Shown piece after piece: positions 1-19,200 of a DNA stretch of 64,000 bases. The stretch lies in contig WARS01000015.1 of the NCBI GenBank assembly GCA_008933995.1, positions 5,831,861 to 5,895,860 on the forward strand, written 5' to 3'. The position numbers and the translations under genes were made by a program. The notes beneath the pieces are model-generated. The model ran no database searches. It was not told where the DNA came from and saw nothing but the letters and a program-made list of their open reading frames with translations. How positions within the stretch are numbered: position 1 is the stretch's first letter; every line of letters begins with the position of its first letter. This DNA comes from Datnioides undecimradiatus. Its lineage: Eukaryota > Chordata > Actinopteri > Lobotiformes > Datnioididae.

Positions 1-259
1 AAAAAAATGTTTCGTTTATTTGGCGGTACCTAATGTTTTTGTGCTAACCAGTAGATGGCAGCAGTACACTTTCTTAGCTGGCTAAGTATCAATGCAGCAC
101 CTTGCTGAAGGTCAATACAGCGTGTTAAGCCTAGTTTTTGGGAATGTGAACTGTAGTAGGGCTTTCTTGTTTTAGTTTTCTTGATGTTTTATTAACCAGT
201 AAACAATGCTGGCAATATCTTATACCTCTACCTGACCTTCCCCTTTTATTCTTTTCCAG

Positions 260-8445
<8,186 letters not shown>

Positions 8446-11400
8446 CAGCTGGATGATCCACAGCTCTGTCTCTGAACAGGTTCAGTAACAGTAGTCAGTC
8501 AAAGGCAACTGGACTTTTACTGTGTGTCTTGAAGACATTTGGCCTCTCATCACAGAGGCTTCCTAATTTCAGGAATCAGGAAGGTTTTTTAAAGACTCCA
8601 GTTACATACAAGTAACTTCTGGGAGTTAATTTGAAATCCATCTAAAGTGACTTTTCTGTTAAGCAATATATGCCACACTTTTTGCTGCCTTTTTATTAGT
8701 AGACAGTAGTGAATAACAATGTGCATTGTAGTTTGTGGGAGTAAAATTATGTGCCAGAAAGTCAAGTTTGAGTCACTGGAGGCTTGAAGAAATTCCAGAT
8801 GCCTCTGTTTTACAGTCTTTTCAAATAATGATCATCATAGTCAACAACAACACAATTAGCTGTAAACCTGCATAGCCAAGGATGTTCACAAGTGATTCAC
8901 TTCACATGGACAGAACACACGTTATACAGAATCTGAGAGGGGATGCTGAGGAGGAAACATCTAAACTGTGTGTTTGCAGTTGCTGAAGTAACTGGAGGCT
9001 TCCGTAGCTGAAGGTTTTTTATTGGGATCCTCTAATTTTCTGTGAATATATATGTATTATTCAACTAAATTTTGTCATAGTTTAATACTGTTCTATATAG
9101 TAAAATACATCAAATCAGTTCCTTATTTTTGTTCACAAACCAGTGTGGATCCAGTGGTAATTTGGGTGGGAATTTTGGAAACTGCTCATGTGTTTTATTA
9201 GATTGATATCATTCTTCAACCAAAACACTCCTGAGGTACTATCCTCCTTGTACAGTTTTTGTTTCCCCTCTGCACTCCTCACATTTCTATCCTCATGTTG
9301 CTCTTGAACCTCTTGAAAGCCTCAAGCTCTCCGGTCCCAAAGGTGATACCAGCCTGGGAGGTGAATACTCCACTGACTCTCAGCGCCCTTCAGTTTCACC
9401 ACTGAAGGCTTTGTTCACTGATCAACAGAGATTTAAATGATAATACAACCGCTGAGGTAAGATTCACAGAAAGTGCGGTCAAGGGCCAACAACCACCCTC
9501 AGGGCCAAATCTGTGACTTATCTATCCTAGAAAGAAGATTAAAAAAAGAGTTTAGCTACAGGCCTTATCATTTCAGATCACAGAAAATATAATTTTGTGT
9601 TCTCGTTTTTCTTAAGGCTAACAGCAAAAATGGATCAGGCTTCTTGAGGGAATTTGATAAGAAGAGAAAAATCCCTTATTCCCTGCAAGGCAGTAGATGT
9701 CAATTTTAGCAACAGATCCCAATCCTAACATCCCCTGACTCCCGAACCCTGAACTGATCTGAGCTACCGTTCTTCACAAGCTTCCATACACCCTGCAAGG
9801 CACCACAGTCAGCCTAAAATCAATAGGAGATAGACGAGACAGTGGTATTATAATAACTTGGGGAAGTGTATTCTTTTAAACACTGCACTGGAAATTGACT
9901 TATTTTCAAAGCCAGAAAGGACGCAGGGCAAAAACAAAGAACAATGCACATGAACAGAATGTGCCATCCAGAGCCAGGTTACAGAAAAACAGCTGTAAAC
10001 ATGGTGGTCACTTCCCTTTGAGTTGCCTTCCACTGAGACTTGAGCATAACAGGCACAACCCATTGTTTTCACGGATGCTCAGATGCGTTAAAGCCACTTT
10101 CAACCTTTTGTCCTGAGCTGACTTCTTGTCCTGAGCTGCAAATGTGAAGTTCATGGTTTCAAATCAGGATAAGATCTGAACATGGTGACACCTATGCTCT
10201 GAAAGTCTCACCCTATTCCTCTTGCCTTCTCATCACATTGGTGATCTGATTTCCAAGCAAGCAACATTTTTCCCTCAGCTGAGGCCACACCCTTTTATAA
10301 TAAGACCACTGTCACAGCAAACACCTGCTCCCTGCGATGACAAGAGAGGAGGAGACAATATCACAGTGGCCTGTCTGCAACGTGTCCACTGTGGTGCTCT
10401 ACTGTGTGTTAAGACTGCATATTAAAATAAGACTGTCCTCTGTGGTTTCCCTCCCGCCGTCTAAAATGAGGTCGTACCTGGCTTCTTCTTCCTTCCCGCC
10501 AAGTTGCCCTCTTTTTCCAAAGGAGCAGGCAGACAGGAAAGGAGAGAAGAGAGGAGCAGAGGCGAATAAATAAATAATTTGACTCATCTATTATTAAATA
10601 TAAACTGACGGAGGCTGGAATCTCCTCTCTGAACTCAAACCCCCAGTGTTATATAGCCTTGTTTTGATGCAAAAACAACAGATTTTGAGCCCGCTGCATC
10701 CTATATTGCTGTATTGGTTTATGTACATGACAGGCTTTGCTTTAGTTACTCTTGCTGATCTTCAGCTTTTCTTCTGCCATCTTTATTACAAGCATTTTGT
10801 TTATTACAGAATATTTCTTAAGATCGTTTCACTTTTAGATATGACTTTTATTGCAGCTGCTGAATTGAGCCTCATACACTCAGCAAAACTAGCTTTTGAA
10901 TTATTCAAGTATTTCTGGTATCAATCTTTTTTGCTGTTTGTTTTGTTACTTAGATATGAATTGTCCTAAATCTGAAGTAAATGCACTGTAAGAACTGTGT
11001 CCTCCATGCATCTTCTGAAGTGACTTTTACTATTCACTCTCCTTCGAATGGGTCCTGTCCTTGGTGTACACAGGCAAATTCATACAGCAAGACTACTCAC
11101 TCAAACTTGACTCAAGTGTGCCTCATGCAGCATTGTTCTGGGCCTCCGCTCTCTGAATGCTCTCTGTATGTACAGCATGCTTAAACTGAACTTGGCTTGG
11201 CCGTGTCTATCAAGTAGGGCAGTGAGTATAAGCAGCCTCTTGAAGGTGTCTCCTTAATCCCTGTAAACATCCAGGAAGTGGAACATCTACTCTGTAGAGT
11301 CCACTTATCCAGTCAGACATTAGCTGGACTAGTCGAGATCATATTTACCAGAATCTGGCTTTGTCTTTTTATTCCCAATTCAATACGTGTTCCTTAGGAA

Positions 11401-12010
11401 TCCAAAAATTTACTCAACTTTAAAAAATATGACACATTGAATGGATGGCTGTGCCACTTACTGCAGATGAACGCTCTGCAGTTGTTATAACACGGCTTCT
11501 TTTTATGCTACATCACGCTGCAGTCAATGCTCCCACTCCCGTAGCATTAGAAGAGGTGACCATGGCTTTATGCTTTATGCTGCAGTGAAAGCTTTGGTCA
11601 TACGGCCCAGAAGTATGAAAGGATTGTGAAAGTCTTATAAGATGCGGCCAAATTGCCACAAATGGTCAACGGTGAACTCTTGCTCTATCATCAACTAATA
11701 TACATAATGTAATAATAATAAATACTGTAACAATAAATGTAATGGAATTTATTTTTTCTATGCTTTGTAGAAATATTGAGTGTAGATAAATATGTAAATG
11801 TCTATAAATATGTGACTTCTATTGTGCAAGTGCTCAAGATGAAAAAAATGTTTACAGCGACATCAGTGAGACGGTTAGAGGGCTCGGATATGCAAATGTT
11901 TATGTGATGTATTATAGTACTTCAGCTTTGAATTTGAGGACAGTAATGTTAATTCTAGCTTGGCGGTGCAAACTATATTTATGGTGAATAAAAACACGTA
12001 CTAACTTTTA
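8446..12010 (+). other. pggt1b: Probable pggt1b 3' UTR
   Basis: No coding potential follows the stop. The best polyadenylation signal is AATAAA at 11987-11992, followed by GT-rich sequence near 12028-12045. Earlier AATAAA matches occur near 10564, 11717 and 11733. The UTR length, about 3.5 kb, is inferred from these signals only. Small open frames here are not supported. Confidence 0.5.
11987..11992 (+). terminator. pggt1b: Candidate pggt1b polyadenylation signal AATAAA
   Basis: Canonical hexamer with a downstream T/GT-rich element (tgtatttggttgtctg region). Chosen as the most distal good signal before the intergenic gap. Unverified by transcript data. Confidence 0.45.
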
Positions 12011-15000
12011 CAATTGTTCTGCTTTCAGTGTATTTGGTTGTCTGTAATATACATATTTTGTTTGTAAGATCTCAAAAGACTTTCATGACAATGCACCAGT
12101 TAGCTTGTGATATCGTTCAGGACATTTTGTCCTGAAGAGGGTGCTAAGAGAGGGTTTACCTCTGCGGATCATTAAGTGCTCAGGTGGTTCAAAGCAAACT
12201 GTCCATTAATTTTTTTGTTTTAATCTTATTATAAATGGACAATGTGCCCCAACATTGGCTCTAAGAGGAATAAGCGAGTCACCAGAAACATTAACATTTA
12301 TCACCCAAGGACGATGACAATCTACAGCAAATTGACAAGAAATCAAGCCTGTTGTTTTTTGTGATGCCTTGTCGTGAACCAAAGTGTAGCTCCACCGAAA
12401 GCTCAATCAAAAGCAAAATCTTAGTCCAGATCTGCACCACAAAAGAAATGATCCTTTTTCTTTGCTCAGGGCCTTTTTACATACACTATTTTAATGAAAT
12501 CTATCTTTTCTTGGTTTAGGTATTCTGGCACCAAAAAAACACACCAAGCTAATAAGACCCAAAACCCTCATGCTTTATCATTAACCAATATGATTACAAT
12601 GTGTCACAGCTATTTGCCAGCCAGTTTATATCAGTGGAGTTTCCTTGCTCTGTGTTGGATGGACAAAAACTGGGACTCTGTTTCAGTCTTCATCTGTTTA
12701 CATTTTGTATTCAAACACACAGTCACACTAGAATAATGAAAAGAAGAGACCTAAAACATCCTCATTACTCAGCTGACCCAGAACAACTGGATCAATGTTT
12801 GACCCCATTACTTCTCCTTTTAGAATAACTCTTAAATATCAGCTGATGTTAAGTCATTCATTAGTCTTGTGTACTGATAACCAATGAGACCAGGAGGATT
12901 TATGTTCTGATTAAAGGTCAATTTACAATCAGATGAAGGCTTTGTTGCCCCAACTCAGAAATGAGATATTACATCCATCTCTAACATATCTGTCCTGGAT
13001 CACTTTGATCACTTGTAATTTCCACAAGTACCCTTTATTTCCCCATTTCTTTCAAGCTTGGATATGGGTTTCTGTTGCTCTACCCATTTGAGGGTGTGAC
13101 TAGGCTTAGATGAGGTGATTTTCTTTCCTCTTTGATAAAGACAAAAAGGAAAACACTTATCTGGCTGTTGCATGTTTACTTCCAACAGCTGAGAGTCTGT
13201 AAAAGACCTTATTTCCTTTCACAGCAGACTCCGTGCGTCTGAATGAGTCAGAGCTGTTGCTGCTCTATTTTTATCTTCAAAGATGACAACTGGTCAGCAT
13301 TTTTCCTAATTCACCTTTAATGTTTTTTGCAATGTGCTTCAGATTAACACGGTCTGATGATGATTCTTTCTCTGTTCTTTGCTCGGTCAGTGACTAAGGC
13401 ACATGTAAAAGCCTTGGGGGCAAGGGGATTTTAGCTGGATACAGAGCACACATGCAAGCACACATATAGAGTCCCACCTGGGAGCTGCATTGCACAGTCA
13501 CAGACATCACTGTTGGCACCAAAGGGGTAATATGATCCAGACAAATGTGCCCTAGTTGCACTCAGAAATCCAATCTGAATGTGGAGGGTATTAAAAATTT
13601 AAACAGCACTTGATCAAACATTTTGTGATTTTTCAAGTTTAGAAAGCCCTTTTTATAAAAAAAGAAAAAAATGAATGTACGTTCTTCCGCTGTGAATAAA
13701 AGCCTAGCACAGATTAAAATTGTCTGGAGATGCTCCCATGACAGCCAGCTGCAGCTCTAGTTTGGGTGTGGTTCCGGTCTCCTGTTCAACAGACAACTTA
13801 TACCTGTTTGGCACTAGATTTCTTTATAAGACATGCAACCTTATATCGCCACAGAATAGGAGAGGCTGAGTAAAATTAAATGTTAAAGTTAAACATGGAT
13901 TCAATGAACTGTGATGACTCTGATTTTTTGACAGTTATTCAGCTCAGAGGAGAAAACACTGACACTAACATCTTTGTCAAGTTCATTTATCAGGCACATG
14001 TGGGACACAGAGGACTTTATGTTTCCATACTCTGCTGTTTTGATGCTGTTGCTACCAGATAAGTATACAAATGCAGCGTGTTTACAGCTTTGCATCATGT
14101 GAATGAATGACTCATTTTTTTAATGATCTACAGGCCCTGAGATGGACTCACATGTGTTTACACAACAGCTACTTGCTCTGTAGTTATTTAAGTTGAATCA
14201 ATTCTACTTAGTAAAACACACTAATCAATGTATTCTATTGATTATTCAGTCAAGCAGAGGGCACTGTGGCTCAGTTATGTGGCTTTTTATGGGGTAGTCA
14301 AGTGTCATCTCCACTGATATTACACATGAGCACTGTGCTCATCTTTGCCCCAAGAGTCTATTGAAATTATCATAGAATGCTGGGTATTGCAGATGATGCA
14401 CTAGACTGGTTAGCCAACTTTCTAATGAGGCACCCTTTAAACAGGGTTTATGTCTTGTATGTAAATGCATTTGTGAAAGGTGAATATTTTAGTTACTGAT
14501 GCCTGTAGATCAGTCAAAAGCCATTGGCAAGCTAACTGTTAGTAAAAATATGGTGCATTCACGGTTCCCAGATGATTAATAATCCCTATTTGTTCATCAC
14601 TTGACTTTGCTTTCACCGCTACATTGAGGATCACATGAACTTTTTGATGGATTCTCATGAAATTTGGTGCAGACCCCCCCAGGTTAAGTTGTATAATAAT
14701 TTTAGTACATGCACCATCCTCCAGTATTTGTCTTATAAACCTAATACCTGCATTTCTATCAGGCTCATTTGTATTAACTTATAATGTTAACGTGCTTACT
14801 CAAATGAAGAAGGTACACGGTGGCATGTTAGCACTGGAAATGAGAACATGGTAGCACGCTGACATTAGAGCTCAATGCCTCACCGACCTGCTAGCATTTA
14901 GTCTCACAGGCTCGTGCTTAATGAGGGCTTATAACTGATCTATAAAGCATCAGTAATTGATTTAAAGCCATTAGTTACAGTTTAAGAGAGTCTAAGGACA

Positions 15001-15600
15001 CAGGCTGTGTGTGGTGTACATATTACAATGCCAACTGAAATAAATGGTGATTTGTGTTTCTGGCCTTTCCTCTTAGGACTGCTGGTAAACCGTCTCCCAA
15101 TTTCAGGGTAATAATAATGTTCATTTTAAGATTTTCCATCTCACCACAGAGATGACAGCAGTTCCAAGAAGAAGCCATGCTGCTCCACTGCAAGTAAAGA
15201 GTGATTATCTCAGTGCTTTTTTGGAAACAGTGGTCAGTTAGTCGGTGAGTTATTAGTTTTGTCATGCACCGTTTGCTCTGTCAGGGCAGTCTGCCCGTTT
15301 GCCCCCCTCCTCCATATGCTCAATGGGGTGGAATATGTCTGCATGAAGCCGTGAGGCCATCTGGTGACGCGGAACAAGTGGCATTGCCAGAAAAATTAAA
15401 AACACGAACTTAATCTGGTCTCACACAGTCGCCTCACATTCCGGTCTATGTATGAAGCGGGTCTATTACTTGAACCTGGCATGAGGCTGTGGGGATTCTC
15501 CTCCTCCTAAACCCCCCCTCAATTGACTGAAAACAACCCCCTTTGAGACCAAAGAGCTGCAGTCACATATTTGGGTCGCAATGAACAGTTTCAGCCCATA
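12011..15600. other. Intergenic region pggt1b-trim36
   Basis: About 3.6 kb of AT-rich sequence with no coding signal on either strand. It holds a diverged teleost interspersed repeat at about 14585-14915. Confidence 0.6.
14585..14915 (+). repeat. Diverged teleost interspersed repeat ('CATGAAATTTGGTGCAGAC ... GTTAGCA' family)
   Basis: The run tggattctcatgaaatttgg, later cctaatacctgcatttctat, then repeated gttagcac/gctgacatt/gctagcattta segments, matches the order of a very common percomorph repeat that I recognise from its recurrent phrases. Boundaries are approximate. The copy is eroded and has no coding capacity. Confidence 0.7.
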
Positions 15601-16198
15601 TTAAGCGACATATGCACACACGAGTGCGCTGCCAGCCGTGCATAAATGTCCAACTTGACTGAATGCAGCTCGAACAGATTTAAGACCCCACCACCCAAAC
15701 CAAACCCATTTAATCTTCAGACTGAGATTATAATGATTATTCCCAGTGATTTGTGGATGCAACGGGTTGATGTGTGGCAGAGCAGGAGGATACAAAGCGC
15801 CCTGTGAGTCGAGACATCGCCGCTGAGGGATGATGTAGGGAGAGAAGGAGGGAGATGGTACAGTACTGAAGAGGCGAGGGCGGGGTTTTCCCTCCAAGAT
15901 GAGGCCAACTAAAAGAAAATTGGCTTCTTGCAGCCGGCGCATGTACTGTAAAGACACTACGGACAAACAAGCTGCACGTAGAGGGAGGGAGGAGAGAGGA
16001 TGGTGATGGAGGTTTGAAGAGCGACTCTTCTCTCTTCATGTAATCTCACCTCCCCCGTGAGGCTGTGAAGCTTTTTCATCCTGTATCTTTAAAGCCGCGG
16101 CTGCTGCCTGTTTGTGCGCGTGAGCTTTTTTTATTACATTTTAATATCGCTGTCTGCTGGCTGCTCTATCTACTGTACATCCATCACCATCTGTAGCC
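15601..16198 (+). promoter_or_regulatory. trim36: Probable trim36 promoter and 5' leader for first exon 1a
   Basis: The sequence just before the exon 1a ATG is richer in G+C and CpG than its surroundings (for example ccgcggctgctgcc near 16095 and gtgcgcgtgag near 16115). No convincing TATA box is placed, so the start site is not resolved. A minimal ATG-TAA lies at 16037-16042 and could act as a start-stop element if transcribed. Confidence 0.45.
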
Positions 16199-16261
16199 AT
16201 GTCGGACTCTGAGGACATGACGGAGTTCGCCAGCATCGTGGAGAGGATCGAGCGGGGCGAG
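16199..16261 (+). CDS. trim36: trim36 first coding exon 1a
   Basis: ATG at 16199. It encodes 21 residues beginning [20 protein letters not shown] and ends in phase 0 before gtgagt. Human TRIM36 begins MSESGEMSEFGYIMELIAKG, so this is the orthologous start. It joins directly to [10 protein letters not shown] of the next exon. Confidence 0.93.
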
Positions 16262-19200
16262 GTGAGTCTCATCCGGATGATTTATGGTCCCTCTGACAGC
16301 AGCGGTCTGTCTGTCAACGTGCGCCGACAGCAGCAGCGCCGGACCGGCCTGCAGGGCTGTCAGAGGATGGAGAGGGATGCTGATACACCCACACCACTGC
16401 CTATTCTCTAGTCTAGTCTAATATGGTCAGATCTAGTCTTTTATTAGTAACAACCATTGTATTCATTTCCATTCTATTCCATTCATGCTATGATGTTATA
16501 ACATGATCGGAGGTGTTACAGGTTCACTTCTTTTGGACCATCGTCTATAGTGAAGCCCACACCTACTCTATTCTTCTCAGTTCTATTAACCATCAATAGG
16601 ATATATGCATGTATATAAAAACATTATATTGGAACATAAGAACTCACATAATGCATGCCATTTTATTTTATTTCGAAAGCTGTGTTACTTATGTTGCATT
16701 ATATTTCTAAGTCGTGATATTTCTATTATTTCAATTCTGATGTTATAAGAGGAGCTTAGGTATGAATGGAGCCCTTTCTGTTAATAGAAAAATGAATACC
16801 CTATAGATGGCTGATGCATTTTCTATTGTATTCTGCACTGTTCTGTGTCAAGGCTTTGTGGCTTCAAGGCATACGCTTCTTTTCTATTCTTAGAAAAAGA
16901 AAACGTGAACATAAAGAGTTTAATTAGAGGCTTCAGTTGCTGAGTGTGTTGGTAGTTAGATAGTGCTGCAGGCAGATCACAGACTCCTGTCAATATGTGG
17001 GACACTTGGCAGCAGCTGTGTGGTGAGAAGAGCTACTGGGTTACTGAGGTGTATATGTGTCTGCATAGGGAGGGAGGACTTTACCCATTTCAACCTTTTC
17101 AGACTGACAATGTGTTGAAACACATCTCCTCTGCTCACACAATCTCTCGACATGCATCCATGCATGCATGAGCTGTGTGTGTGTGTGTGTGTTTCATGTG
17201 TCTGATGAAAAAGAAGAGCAGATTGCACACTAGAATGACTTAATGGCATCCACAGTGGCTGAGTTCAGTGATATTTTAAAATTTAATCGGGCCGTCTTGC
17301 ACATTGAGCAACAATGACTATTACTATCTCTGATCAGAGATAATGATCTAAATTAAAATATATTACTACAGTGTACAACATCAGTCTTTATGTGAGAGAT
17401 TCTTTATTTAGGCTCTACAAAATCCATAAAAAAGCATAATAAGAGACTGTACAGACATTATGTTCCCTTGAGTACCCTTTTAGATCACATTTAATGTAGA
17501 CAAACTAGTGTCATGAATATAATGTCTCTAATGTGTTGTGTGAAAGAGTAAAATGTATTTGAGGATTTAAGGCAAGAGCTAACATAGTCTCTGGGTTTAC
17601 AGCAGATATCCTTTATATTAAATATATATTAATTTATACAAGGTTTATCTTTATAATGCTTTGTTGCAAGCTCAGATAACACTGGGGAACAATTTGAAAA
17701 AAAATTTCTGTTGAGTTAGATTTTTATGCTGATTAAAACTAAAATTGGCATGCTGATTCCAAAATTGCAGTCAGTTTTCTTCTAGCACGTCAAGTTTTTT
17801 CTCCACAGCTTACCCTCCAGATAAGCAAAATTCCACTGATTAGCTGTAGTAGTAGTAGTAGTAGTAGTGTACATATGATGGCTGACTATTGTTGGAGCAT
17901 CAAACGCGATAGTCCTCAAGTTGAACACTCCAGAAAGAGCTATAAACGTAAATTTTTACCTTAACTACTTGCACACAATTATAATTACAGTAGCCATATC
18001 CTTTGTAAAAACATAATACTGTTAAACATTGCAGTCATGCCTGTTTCTTTCATATTTCATTGTATGTCAATATTTGAAAATTTTTATAAAACAAGCACAT
18101 ATCTGTTAAGTACAGTATTTTTCATATGTTTTAAGAAAACGGGGATCCTATAGTTCAAAAACTTGACGTGATAGAGAAAAACTGAGATCAGTTTTGGATT
18201 CCGCACCCAAAAATTAGTTAAAAACAGCTGTCAGACCTAACTCAACAAAAATTGTGTTCCCCAGTGTAATGCATAATGATGAAAATTTAATTATTTTTTT
18301 AGCCAGCAAAATAGATCACATACTTTGGGAACAACACAGTCATTTGGATGTTTCAGTGGGCTGACAAGAACATATCCTCTCTCCTGTGTTTTAACTCCCA
18401 TATGTACTAGAGCACACCTCCCTGCAGGCTGCACCCACAGAACATTCAAGTAAACCAGATTATTACATAGAAATCTAGACACTGACTGCTGCCTTATTTG
18501 AGGCAGACATTGTGGACCCACAAGCATCCTACTGAAACTGTCTGTTTGGTTTGCTGCCAACGGATGCTGTTGGAAAAGTGAATGACTCAACAGAGTTAGC
18601 CGTCAGTGACTGTGTAGAGATTGGCTAGAAGATTAATTCAAAAAACTCTCGCCCACTTCAGTCTGCGCTGCTGCATAAACTTATTTCATATATAAATTAC
18701 AGCTACACAATACCCCACAAAAGCTGTTATGAGCTCCATTTGGTCTTAAACCAAAACATAGTTGGACGAACCAGCTAGGCGGACTCAATTAACAATAAAA
18801 TGAACCGTATAGATTCACTGCAACAAATCCTTTGAAATAATGAGAGGGACCCTCTGTTAGTGAAGACTGTAAAAACATTACAGCTTACACAGGACACCTT
18901 TATAAATTGTAGAAACTTTATGTGAGGTTGTAGTTATTTTTATTGCAACTTCCTTGTTTGTTCACTTCCTATCTGATGTCTATAGTGTTTAAGATGATGA
19001 TGCTGGTGCCTTGGTTCCTCTCTTTAAACAACAGGTTACAGTTTTCACTTACTCAGTATAATGTCTTAGCATTTAATGGATGGACATGCACATAACTGGG
19101 CACGGACACATTTGCCCTGAGAAGTAATTGCACTGCACTTTCATGATCCTTTAACATTTTGCCTTTTTTAACTCAATACCTGCAAAACTAGACACATTTC

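Noticed and set aside
15601..15966. Minus-strand open frames over the trim36 exon 1a leader
   Set aside because: Overlapping frames in a GC-richer promoter region are expected by chance; no protein similarity. A divergent transcript is possible but not supported.
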